A stretch of DNA of 15,847 nucleotides from Candidatus Omnitrophota bacterium (GTDB lineage: Bacteria > Ratteibacteria > UBA8468 > MWAK01): positions 11,007 through 26,853 of the forward strand of contig JAPLMK010000058.1 in assembly GCA_026387085.1 (NCBI GenBank). Reading direction: 5' to 3'. The translations under genes were made by a program, and so were the position numbers. Of this stretch, positions 1 through 6,810 are shown piece by piece. The notes under the pieces were generated by a model. The model was not told where the DNA came from, made no database searches, and worked only from the letters and a program-made list of their open reading frames with translations. Positions within the stretch are counted from its first letter, which is position 1. Each line of letters begins with the position of its first letter.

Positions 1-2
1 AA

Positions 3-515
3 AAACCGCCTGACTTTCAGGAACTTTTACGCTCCAAACTGATGAAAGGCGCTGTAGTTGGTTATGTTAAGCCGGGCCCTGACACTTTCCCGTCACTTAA
101 AGAAGCGGTGCAGATGATAAGCGCAACCGGCGCCATACCAACCGGAACCTGGCTGGACGGAACCAGTGAAGCCGAAAAAAACCCGGAGGAATTGCTCAAT
201 TTCATGAAAGAGGCAGGGATGGATATGCTCAACGTTATCCCGGAAAGGAACTATCATCTTAAAGACCCGGCCGAAAAAGCGGTTAAAGTGGCCAATTTAA
301 ACAAATTGATGGCCACGGCCCGGCAACTGAATATGCCGATAATTGCCGGAACGGAAATGAATAAATACGGACAACCGCTGGTCGATAACTTTGATGCTCC
401 GGAACTGCGGCCTTATCTGGAAGATTTCCGGAAAGCGGGACAGTTGCTGTGGGAACACACAAAACGCGGAAAAAAGAATACCACGGAAGCACGGAAGAAG
501 GGAAACACGGAATAA
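3..515 (+). CDS. PHP-like metal-dependent hydrolase family protein, 5' end missing
   Basis: The reading frame is open from the window edge, so only the C-terminal ~170 residues are seen; an internal ATG at 42 is not likely to be the true start. The visible part resembles the C-terminal half of PHP-type phosphoesterase/hydrolase folds: NVIPERNYHL, then MPIIAGTEMNKYGQP followed by VDNF and a final EHT, the pattern of a barrel whose last strands carry GTE and GHT-like metal ligands. The catalytic N-terminal histidines would lie upstream of the window. The last ~12 residues (NTTEARKKGNTE) are encoded by an inverted-repeat element, so the native C-terminus has been replaced or extended. It lies 117 bp upstream of a homocysteine methyltransferase-family gene on the same strand. 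The family call is from motif memory only and the substrate is unknown. Confidence 0.5.
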   Translation, partial: KPPDFQELLRSKLMKGAVVGYVKPGPDTFPSLKEAVQMISATGAIPTGTWLDGTSEAEKNPEELLNFMKEAGMDMLNVIPERNYHLKDPAEKAVKVANLNKLMATARQLNMPIIAGTEMNKYGQPLVDNFDAPELRPYLEDFRKAGQLLWEHTKRGKKNTTEARKKGNTE

Positions 516-596
516 AATAACTTTACATAGGAAGGACTAACATAAATTAAAATTTTCCCGTGTTTCCGCAGTTTTCAGTGTCTCCGTGGTAATATT
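477..596. repeat. Inverted repeat of the 'accacggaag cacgga' type, overlapping the end of the upstream gene
   Basis: The left arm (about 477-512, aataccacggaagcacgg onward to gggaaacacggaa) is an imperfect reverse complement of the right arm (about 554-596, ttcccgtgtttccgc onward to ctccgtggtaatatt). The middle of about 40 bp is A/T rich. Transcribed, it would form a long imperfect hairpin. Sequences of this ACCACGGAGRCACRGAG flavour are familiar as dispersed intergenic repeats in many environmental bacterial genomes. The left arm runs through the stop codon of the upstream gene and supplies its last codons. No open reading frame lies inside. Confidence 0.7.
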
Positions 597-632
597 TTGT
601 GGTTTTATGGTTAATTTTGACAATACCCTTTT

Positions 633-1520
633 ATGAAACTTAAGGAACTTTTAGCCGAAAAACGGGTGGTGATTACAGACGGCGCCACCGGGACCTGGCT
701 GGCGGAAAAAGGAGAATTATTGCCGGGCCAACCGCCGGAACTCTTAAACCTTTCTAATCCGACGGCAATCAGAAAAGCCCATCAGGAATATCTTGAAGCG
801 GGCAGCGAAATAATTACCACCAATACTTTCGGAGCAAACCCTTTTAAATTAGCCCGGCTCAATCTTGCGGAAAAGACGGAAGAGATAAACCGCCGGGCAG
901 TTCTCCTGGCGCGTGAAACGCGCGGTGACGCCCAAGCCCTGATTGCCGGTGATATCGGTCCCAGCGGAGAACTTCTGGCTCCGCTGGGAAACCTTTCCGC
1001 AAAAGAACTAGCTTCCGGTTACCGAAAAGTGATCTCCGTTCTGGAGGACAGCGGAGTGGACCTCTTTCTCTTGGAAACATTTTCCTCCATACAGGAAGCA
1101 GAAATAATCGCGGAAACAATTTCGAAAACAAGTTCCCTGCCCATCATAGTTTCCCTGACTTTCACGCTCGGAAAGCGGGGCCCACGCACCCTGATGGGTG
1201 AAAGTCCCGAAGACGCAATCCGGATATCCGGAAACTCCATCTTCGGCCTGGGCACAAATTGCGGCGAAGGCGGCCGGGAAACAATAACCATCATATCCGC
1301 TCTGAAAAAAGAGACCGGCCTGCCGTTATGGGCAAAACCAAACGCCGGAAGACCGCGGATTTTAGAAGGAAAAACCATCTTCCCGGAAAATCCGGAAGAC
1401 GCCGCAACCACGGCGCAAGAATTGGCTGAAGCCGGCGCCAAATTTATCGGCGGTTGCTGCGGTAGCACTCCGGCACATATCAGGGCTATTAAAAACCGCC
1501 TCCACAACCGCATAAAATGA
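633..1520 (+). CDS. Homocysteine S-methyltransferase family protein
   Basis: A 295-residue protein matching the homocysteine/S-methyltransferase barrel (Pfam PF02574), the fold of the MetH N-terminal module and BHMT. It transfers a methyl group to homocysteine or a related thiol through a zinc-bound thiolate. Visible signatures are DGATGTWL at residues 16-23, NTFGAN at 64-69, GDIGPSG at 106-112, LLETF at 146-150, and the three expected zinc cysteines: C210 in GTNCGEG and C275/C276 in GGCCGSTP. The length fits a stand-alone domain; there is no cobalamin-binding or folate-binding module. No good Shine-Dalgarno site precedes the ATG, but the N-terminus aligns with the family. The methyl donor cannot be told: it may work with a separate corrinoid protein or use a free methylated compound. 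The fold is certain; the substrate is not. Confidence 0.9.
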   Translation: MKLKELLAEKRVVITDGATGTWLAEKGELLPGQPPELLNLSNPTAIRKAHQEYLEAGSEIITTNTFGANPFKLARLNLAEKTEEINRRAVLLARETRGDAQALIAGDIGPSGELLAPLGNLSAKELASGYRKVISVLEDSGVDLFLLETFSSIQEAEIIAETISKTSSLPIIVSLTFTLGKRGPRTLMGESPEDAIRISGNSIFGLGTNCGEGGRETITIISALKKETGLPLWAKPNAGRPRILEGKTIFPENPEDAATTAQELAEAGAKFIGGCCGSTPAHIRAIKNRLHNRIK

Positions 1521-1560
1521 GATAAATGCCGCCTCCGGACTTCCCGGCAAAGAATAATAG

Positions 1561-1821
1561 ATATCCGGACCGGCCGGCACCCAACAGAATCTTGCCGGTC
1601 AGGTGAAGAATGTGGACGGCCGCGCTTTCTATCAGACCGGCAAATTCTGGGTGGATTCAAAAGTTCAGACGGCAGGCAATCAACAGGCAAGGAAAATACA
1701 GGCAGGCGGTCCCGAATACTTCCAACTTCTGAAAGACGAGCCGGAGAGCGCCCGGTTTTTGGCGCTGGGCCAAAACGTAAAATTTCTGCTCCGCGGTCAA
1801 CTTTACGAAATCTACGAATAA
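1561..1821 (+). pseudogene. Remnant of the C-terminal tail of a VIT/VWA-domain-type protein
   Basis: Reading from 1561, an open stretch gives AGQVKNVDGRAFYQTGKFW, VDSK and later EYFQLLKDEPESARFLALGQ, ending LRGQLYEIYE. The pattern (V.NVGGKTFY..G.WVDS, then YF.LL...PE.A.%LALG..V.....G.AYEI.E) is the terminal segment I recall from large secreted or membrane VIT/von Willebrand A-domain proteins, normally several hundred residues further on. Here it is preceded by TAA TAG at 1555-1560 and there is no room for the rest of such a protein after the upstream gene. A GTG at 1603 would allow a 72-residue ORF, but it has no convincing ribosome site. The best reading is a decayed gene fragment left by deletion, still followed by a terminator. 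A short independent gene is less likely. Confidence 0.55.
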
Positions 1822-1832
1822 AACAAAAAGAG

Positions 1833-1857
1833 AAACCGCCGATACTTGGCGGTTTTT
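1833..1857 (+). terminator. Rho-independent terminator
   Basis: A perfect 8-bp stem (aaaccgcc / ggcggttt) with a 7-nt loop (gatactt) runs directly into a T tract (ttttt). It sits 12 bp after the stop of the VIT/VWA-type remnant and separates the first gene group from the rpsB promoter. Confidence 0.85.
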
Positions 1858-1877
1858 CAATCATTCAATTCGGCCCG

Positions 1878-1911
1878 GCCCCCTTTTTCCAATACTCCGG
1901 AAAAAGGGGGC
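1878..1911. repeat. Perfect 13-bp inverted repeat (hairpin)
   Basis: gccccctttttcc at 1878-1890 and ggaaaaagggggc at 1899-1911 are exact reverse complements around the 8-nt loop aatactcc. An outer pair attcaa (1863-1868) / ttgaat (1912-1917) is also complementary, leaving an asymmetric bulge. No T tract follows, so it is not a standard terminator on the + strand. It lies between the terminator at 1833-1857 and the rpsB promoter and may be a transcription barrier or a small palindromic element. Confidence 0.7.
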
Positions 1912-1950
1912 TTGAATAAACGCCCGCCGTCACTTAAGCGTGACAAAAAC

Positions 1951-1979
1951 TTGCATTCCTGACCCGGATGGGCTATAAT
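1951..1979 (+). promoter_or_regulatory. Sigma70-type promoter of rpsB-tsf
   Basis: A -35 box TTGCAT (1951-1956) and a -10 box TATAAT (1974-1979) are separated by 17 bp, the ideal spacing. Transcription would begin near 1986, about 35 nt before the rpsB start, followed by a strong ribosome site AGGAGGT at 2009-2015. A weak inverted repeat GTCAC...GTGAC lies just upstream at 1929-1944. The short leader has no room for the usual S2 autoregulatory structure, although I cannot exclude a small one. Confidence 0.8.
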
Positions 1980-2020
1980 AATAATTTCCGATAATTTTCT
2001 ATATAATCAGGAGGTACCTT

Positions 2021-3043
2021 GTGATTAGCGCAACCTTAAAAGATTTTTTGGAAAGCGGCCTCTATTTTGGTCATCCCAGCAAACAGTTTGACCCGAGGAT
2101 GAAACCCTTTATTTTCGGAAAGCGCCAGGGCATTTATATTATCGACCTGGAAAAGACCAAGGCCTGTCTGGAGGCAGCCTGTGAATTTCTTAAAGAATCC
2201 GCCGGCGAAGGAAAAAAAATCATAATCGTTGGCACCAAGCGTCAGGCGCGGGAATTGGTCAAAAGCACCGCGGAGGGTTTGGGAGTGCTCTTTATGGCCA
2301 ATCGCTGGCTGGGCGGAACGCTGACCAATTTCCAAACCATGAAAAAACGGATTGACCGCCTCAACGACCTGGAAAGCAAAGAAGCAGCCGGTCTCTTTGA
2401 AAAACTGACCAAAAAAGACGCCTCAACCGCCCGGAAAGAGAAAGAGCGGCTGATGCGAAACCTGGAAGGCGTGCGCAAATTGGACCGCATTCCGGATATT
2501 ATGCTGGTAATAGACACCCGGAAAGAAGAAAATGCTATCCGGGAAGCCAAGAAAATGGGCATGAAGGTAGTCGGCGTGGTTGATACCAACTCCAACCCGA
2601 TTTTACTTGACTACCCGATTCCGGCCAACGATGACGGCATTAAGGGTTTGCGCCTCCTGCTCGCCGAATTAGGCGCGGCAATCCAATCCGGTCAGGAAGC
2701 AAGAGCGCTTTTAAATAAAGAGGCGAATAAGAAAAAAGAGGAAGAAGCCGCCAAGGAATTAGCCCAGAAGAAGATTGAGGAAGCAAAGAAGAAAGAAAAA
2801 GAAATTCCGCCACCCGAAAAAATCAAGCCGGTTCCGGTTCAAACCGTAGCCGCAAAAGAAACAAAACCGGTTCTTCCGGAAAAAGCGCCGGTCGAAACAG
2901 TCCTCGCCAAAGAAAAGAAGCCGGAAACAACCGAAAAGAGTAAAACGGCAGATAAACCCAAGCCCAGACCGCGCATTCGGGCAAAAATACGCCGAACCAC
3001 GACCACTAAAAAAGTCGTTACTAAAACAAAAAAGACCAAGTAA
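2021..3043 (+). CDS. rpsB: 30S ribosomal protein S2 with long basic C-terminal tail
   Basis: This is the small-subunit protein S2, assembled late at the head-body junction of the 30S subunit. Family signatures are FGHPSKQFDPRMKPFIFGKR at residues 16-35, IIDLEKT at 40-46, GTKRQA at 71-76, NRWLGGTLTNF at 94-104, RIPDIMLVID at 156-165 and GVVDTNSNP at 185-193. The start is GTG, chosen because AGGAGGT lies 5 nt upstream and the N-terminus fits the family. The core ends near residue 227. The remaining ~110 residues are Lys/Glu-rich (likely helical or coiled) and then Pro/Lys/Arg/Thr-rich and low in complexity, ending in TKTKKTK. S2 proteins are normally 230-260 residues, so the tail is a lineage-specific extension. 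It heads the rpsB-tsf operon. Confidence 0.97.
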   Translation: MISATLKDFLESGLYFGHPSKQFDPRMKPFIFGKRQGIYIIDLEKTKACLEAACEFLKESAGEGKKIIIVGTKRQARELVKSTAEGLGVLFMANRWLGGTLTNFQTMKKRIDRLNDLESKEAAGLFEKLTKKDASTARKEKERLMRNLEGVRKLDRIPDIMLVIDTRKEENAIREAKKMGMKVVGVVDTNSNPILLDYPIPANDDGIKGLRLLLAELGAAIQSGQEARALLNKEANKKKEEEAAKELAQKKIEEAKKKEKEIPPPEKIKPVPVQTVAAKETKPVLPEKAPVETVLAKEKKPETTEKSKTADKPKPRPRIRAKIRRTTTTKKVVTKTKKTK

Positions 3044-3054
3044 GGAGAATATAA

Positions 3055-3642
3055 ATGAAGATTGACACCAGCATAATTAAACAACTCAGGGAAGAGACCG
3101 GCTTGGGTGTGATGGATTGCAAAAAAGCGCTGGACGAAGCGGCCGGAGACATAAATAAAGCAAAAGCGCTTTTAAAGCACCGGGGGTTGGAAATTGTCGC
3201 CAAAAAAAGCGGACGGACCGCAAATGACGGAATAATCGCCAGCTACATTCATACCGGCGGAAAAATTGGCGTTCTGGTAGAGATTAACTGCGAAACTGAT
3301 TTCGTGGCGCGCAACGAACTCTTTCAGGCTTTTGCCAAAAATATCTGTCTCCAGATAGTTGCCAGTAATCCCTCTTGCATAAAAATAGAGGAAATTTCCG
3401 AGGCAACGCTCGCGGAAGCAAAAACCGTTTGGGAAAAAGAGCTTAAAGACAAAACCGGCACGGGCCGGGAAAAAGCCCTCGAGGGAAAGCTGGCCGAATT
3501 CTACCGGGCGCATGCTCTTCTAAGCCAGGCCTTTATCCGGGAGCCGGAGAAAACAATCCAAGATTATCTTAATGAAGTAACCGCCCGCATCGGCGAAAAA
3601 ATTACCATCCGGCGCTTCGTTCGCTGGGGCCTGGGCACATAA
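3055..3642 (+). CDS. tsf: Translation elongation factor Ts (short form)
   Basis: EF-Ts, the guanine nucleotide exchange factor that recycles EF-Tu-GDP to the GTP form. The N-terminal UBA-like module carries the classic TGLGVMDCKKAL at residues 15-26, and the core carries ETDFVARNE at 80-88, whose TDF residues intrude on the EF-Tu Mg site. At 195 residues it is the short one-subdomain form seen in Thermus-like and several other phyla, against ~280 in E. coli. The ribosome site AAGGAG overlaps the TAA stop of rpsB, and the 11-nt gap implies translational coupling. The gene order rpsB-tsf is nearly universal; the usual next genes pyrH and frr are absent here. Confidence 0.97.
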   Translation: MKIDTSIIKQLREETGLGVMDCKKALDEAAGDINKAKALLKHRGLEIVAKKSGRTANDGIIASYIHTGGKIGVLVEINCETDFVARNELFQAFAKNICLQIVASNPSCIKIEEISEATLAEAKTVWEKELKDKTGTGREKALEGKLAEFYRAHALLSQAFIREPEKTIQDYLNEVTARIGEKITIRRFVRWGLGT

Positions 3643-3652
3643 ATCACAGGGA

Positions 3653-3727
3653 TGTCATTCTGAGGCACGTTTTGCCAAGGAATCTCGTTTTTAAAAGCAA
3701 GATCCTTCGCTGTTGCTCAGGATGACA
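3653..3727. repeat. Dispersed palindromic repeat, TGTCATTCTGAG type, copy 1
   Basis: It begins tgtcattctgagg and ends ctcaggatgaca, which are inverted complements with one mismatch. Internal landmarks are gaatctc and agatccttcgc. The same architecture recurs at 15339-15404. Repeats of this type (TGTCATTCTGAG ... GAATCTC ... GATCCTTCGC ... CTCAGGATGACA) are widespread intergenic elements in environmental bacteria. The copy fills the whole gap between tsf and the HPr-like gene and may act as a transcript-end or processing hairpin. Confidence 0.85.
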
Positions 3728-3741
3728 AACTCCTTCTTTTA

Positions 3742-5184
3742 ATGGCGCAAAATTACGTCATTCAGAACCGCGTCCCTGCTCATATTTTTCTCGCTAACCT
3801 CTCATCCACTAACCCGGAATTTTTCTTTCTGGCCGGATACTTTCTGCAAACAAAAGAAAAAACCGGCCGTTATTTCCTTAATTACCTCCGCTGGGAATCC
3901 CACGAATTAGAAACCATCCTTGATAGCGCCGAGGCGTTCACCAACGAACTCTTTTTTTTCCGGGAATTATTGGCCGGCATCCGTTGGTTCTGCCGGGCTG
4001 CTTTCACCCTGGAGGAAGGCGTCATCGACCGTTATGATACCCGGCAACTTAAAGAGAGCCGGAAGGGAAAAGACCAGCTGCTGGTCGAGGCGGAAAAGGT
4101 TCTCTCGTACTTCTACCGGGTAATCCACCTGCTTTGCGCCGAAGCGCTCGGAGTGATGGAGAAATATAACGTACCTCAACCGGAAAAAGCAACCGCCAAC
4201 CCTTACATAAAACTTCAAGGTCAAACCCGGCTGGAAAAAAACCGGTCCGTAACCGAAACGGGGACCGAAACAACTTCCGTGGAGCTTCTGACCACCGAAT
4301 TTATCAGTGTCGTTGAATTACTCGTCTCTTTTCAGGAAAGTATCGCGCAAAAAAAAACAGTCATTAATGAACGGGAAATAGGCCAAACCTTAAGCGGTTT
4401 TCATACCCTAGAAAGTTTTTACGACAGTCACATCCACGGCACAATCCTGGAAAAGAACGAACCGGACTTCTGGAGCCTGCGGGGCCACATCGCCATGAGC
4501 CTGCGCCTGTGTGAAATCACTAAAGATTTAACGCACTTCTACGAGCGCCACTTCCTGACCACCAAGGACCCGGCAATCAGGCGCAAACTCGCAGATTTAA
4601 TCGATGAAAAACGCCTGCTCTCCGTCATCATTGATTTTGCCTTGAAATATCTTGTCCATTACGGTAAATCAGGCATAGACCTGTCTTTAGACCTCTTAAC
4701 CAAAAGCACCGGAAAAATTCGGCGCGTGATTAAAATTCCGGTTGGCGTAGACGGAATACACGCCCGGCCCATGACCTGGATTTATAAGATTTGCCAGCGC
4801 CACGGAGCGGTTGTTTTTGAGGTGGGCGGCGAAAAATTTAAGGCAGACAGCATGCTTTCCATGCTGACCATGACCGAGGCCATCGACCGGGTAATCGGCC
4901 TGTCAGACAAGGAAAGCCAGATTGCCGTCTCCGCCGGCACGGTAATCAACGAACTGGAAGAGCGGGAAAAACCGCTGGCCGTGAAAGGAAGGCATTACGC
5001 TCCGGAAACGATAATCGAAATTCTGGAAACTTTCCGGGCGGAAATCCGCAAAAAATCCGGGACCAGGTTTTGCGACATAATCGCCACCGGACCTAAAGAG
5101 GCGGTGGACAGCATTGAACTCCTGGCTCAAAAATTCTTCCGGAAAGAAGATCTGCCCGACCGGTTCTCTTATCTCTTTGAATGA
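3742..5184 (+). CDS. HPr-like phosphocarrier domain fused to a large unknown helical domain
   Basis: A 480-residue cytoplasmic protein with no signal peptide or membrane segment. Residues 1-325 look largely helical and match no family I recognise. From about 328 a HPr-like domain starts: VGVDGIHARP places the phospho-accepting histidine at H340, and KADSMLSM places a serine at S370, 30 residues later, close to the His15-Ser46 spacing of HPr. The expected last strand and helix are not adjacent. They reappear at about 440-466 (CDIIATGPKEAVDSIELLAQ, like 'I.A.G.DE..AL..L'), so some 55-60 residues appear inserted into the domain. Real HPr is ~85 residues and free-standing. No EI, EII or HprK gene is in view, so a regulatory rather than sugar-transport role is my inference. 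The ATG at 3742 has no clear ribosome site; codons upstream come from the repeat. It ends 21 bp before the beta-helix gene. Confidence 0.7.
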   Translation: MAQNYVIQNRVPAHIFLANLSSTNPEFFFLAGYFLQTKEKTGRYFLNYLRWESHELETILDSAEAFTNELFFFRELLAGIRWFCRAAFTLEEGVIDRYDTRQLKESRKGKDQLLVEAEKVLSYFYRVIHLLCAEALGVMEKYNVPQPEKATANPYIKLQGQTRLEKNRSVTETGTETTSVELLTTEFISVVELLVSFQESIAQKKTVINEREIGQTLSGFHTLESFYDSHIHGTILEKNEPDFWSLRGHIAMSLRLCEITKDLTHFYERHFLTTKDPAIRRKLADLIDEKRLLSVIIDFALKYLVHYGKSGIDLSLDLLTKSTGKIRRVIKIPVGVDGIHARPMTWIYKICQRHGAVVFEVGGEKFKADSMLSMLTMTEAIDRVIGLSDKESQIAVSAGTVINELEEREKPLAVKGRHYAPETIIEILETFRAEIRKKSGTRFCDIIATGPKEAVDSIELLAQKFFRKEDLPDRFSYLFE

Positions 5185-5205
5185 TGTAAAAACATCTAAT
5201 ATCTT

Positions 5206-6810
5206 ATGAAAACTTATCCTGTTCCAGAGGCCGGGAAAAATGCCGGGAGTTATGGTTTTTCACCGCAGGCAAGCGCGGATATAAATGTCGCCGCCCTGCA
5301 GGCAGCGCTCGACGGCGGCGGGATTATAACCATCGGTAAACCCGGGGTCTACGACCTTAATAATACTGTTTTTCTTGATTCAAACACGAAACTCATCTGC
5401 GCGCCCGGCGTTATCTTCAGAAAAGTCGCCCCCTATTGCAATGTCCTGATTAACCGGGGCGCCCTGACGAAAGAATATAACGAAAACATCACCATCGACG
5501 GCCTGGAAATATCGGTCAACGGCCAGGAAGCAATGCCGACTTTGGTCTACGGGCTGCGCGCCCAACTGGGCTTTTTCTATGTAAAAAACCTGACCATCAG
5601 AAACTTCACCTGCGCCGACGGCAAAGAACGCCAGTATCTCCTCTATATTGTTACCTGGTCAAACCTGCTGATTGAAAATGTCCGCCTGGCCGGGGACAAG
5701 GACGGCATAAAACTGAACAACGGCCATGACGCCATCATCCGGAACCTGGATTTGACCACTTATGATGACGGGCTGTCCCTGTGCGGCACTGATTATCCAT
5801 CGACACTACTGGAAGTCGGTGATGTATATAACGTCTGTTATTCCAACGTCACCGACCACCAGTATAAGAACATCTTCGGCCGCACCTGTCTTATCTACAC
5901 CGGGTCCTGGGCCGATTACAAGAAAGGAAACAGGTATGACAGCGGCGATTTCTGTCTCAATCAGGGAAAGCTGTACCAGGTTATCAACGACCCCTGTTTT
6001 TCCGCTGTTTCATCCACGGCGCCCGTCCAGGAAAGCGGCATCGTTACAAGTGCCGATAAAATCTCCTGGCGTTTTATCCAGCCCTGCGATTTCTACCAGA
6101 CCAACGTGTATAACGTGACATTTGACAACTGTATCTTCGAAAAATCGGGAAACATTGTCGCCAGCTGGATAGTTCCCGTCTGGATGTGGAAGGAATATGG
6201 CGGCGGTCCGCACCGGCCGTTCTATCCCGGAACTGAGGGAAACTCCGGCTCCTGGGGAATCTCCGTCAACAACTGCCGGATAACCGGGAAAAATCCCCAG
6301 GTGCTGGTAAACCTTATGGGCAATATGAAAGATGTCACGATAAACGGCTGTTTTTTCAATAACCCCCGGTGCACGGTAATCAATGTCGACCAGGATTCCG
6401 TCAATCAAGAATTAATAGCATCAATCAACTGCTGCACCTTCCTGGAAACCGACAGTCCGCCCGCAACTGTTTCCGACGGCGGCAAAGACGCGTTACCGGA
6501 CCATCAGAACTGCCCGATACTGCGGCGGGATATTGAAGAGGCCGGAAAACTCGTCGTTGTCCACAACGGAGGCAAAGTTCATTGCGTCGCATCCGGCAAC
6601 TCATACCGCGGGTCCGGATTTGAATGTTCGGTTTCCAATAATTCTCAATTACGATTCCGTTCCATGGACATGCCCCTGAAAGACCTTAAAATATTAAAAC
6701 CGTTAATCGGCGACGTATGCCGGGGACTGGATGGCCTCTATCTATACACGTCATCCGGCTGGGAAAATCTTTCCGGATGTTTCCAATTACCGCTGCGAGG
6801 TGTAAAATAA
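5206..6810 (+). CDS. Right-handed beta-helix protein, GH28/polygalacturonase-like, with inserted carbohydrate-binding-like module
   Basis: A 534-residue protein with the repeating hydrophobic/Asn turns of parallel beta-helices (NITIDGLEI, NLTIRNFTC, LLIENVRL, IIRNLDLTT, VYNVTFDNCIF, VTINGCFF). GDKDGIKL at 163-170 and TYDDGLSLCG at 185-194 resemble the NTD and DD acidic motifs of family GH28 polygalacturonases, but the later GHG and RIK motifs are not seen. The exact activity (hydrolase, lyase or binding only) is therefore open. Between about 234 and 290 sits an insert with W.DYKKGNRYDSGDFCLNQG, KLYQV and a terminal W, the layout of small chitin/cellulose-binding (CBM5/12-like) modules. There is no signal peptide, odd for a polysaccharide enzyme. 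It begins the five-gene run, 21 bp after the HPr-like gene. Confidence 0.65.
   Translation: MKTYPVPEAGKNAGSYGFSPQASADINVAALQAALDGGGIITIGKPGVYDLNNTVFLDSNTKLICAPGVIFRKVAPYCNVLINRGALTKEYNENITIDGLEISVNGQEAMPTLVYGLRAQLGFFYVKNLTIRNFTCADGKERQYLLYIVTWSNLLIENVRLAGDKDGIKLNNGHDAIIRNLDLTTYDDGLSLCGTDYPSTLLEVGDVYNVCYSNVTDHQYKNIFGRTCLIYTGSWADYKKGNRYDSGDFCLNQGKLYQVINDPCFSAVSSTAPVQESGIVTSADKISWRFIQPCDFYQTNVYNVTFDNCIFEKSGNIVASWIVPVWMWKEYGGGPHRPFYPGTEGNSGSWGISVNNCRITGKNPQVLVNLMGNMKDVTINGCFFNNPRCTVINVDQDSVNQELIASINCCTFLETDSPPATVSDGGKDALPDHQNCPILRRDIEEAGKLVVVHNGGKVHCVASGNSYRGSGFECSVSNNSQLRFRSMDMPLKDLKILKPLIGDVCRGLDGLYLYTSSGWENLSGCFQLPLRGVK

Noticed and set aside
617..622. TTGACA before the homocysteine methyltransferase gene
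   Set aside because: Only 10 bp separate it from the ATG, so no -10 box or leader fits.
1019..1864. 281-codon open frame on the minus strand
   Set aside because: It lies opposite the methyltransferase gene and the VIT/VWA remnant, which have recognisable motifs; the translation is Arg/Pro/Ser-rich with no family signal.
1929..1944. GTCAC-ttaagc-GTGAC as an operator upstream of the rpsB promoter
   Set aside because: Five-bp arms occur by chance and no regulator is known to match.
5183..5196. gatgt-aaaa-acatc hairpin after the HPr-like gene
   Set aside because: A five-pair A/T-rich stem without a T tract; too weak to call a terminator.
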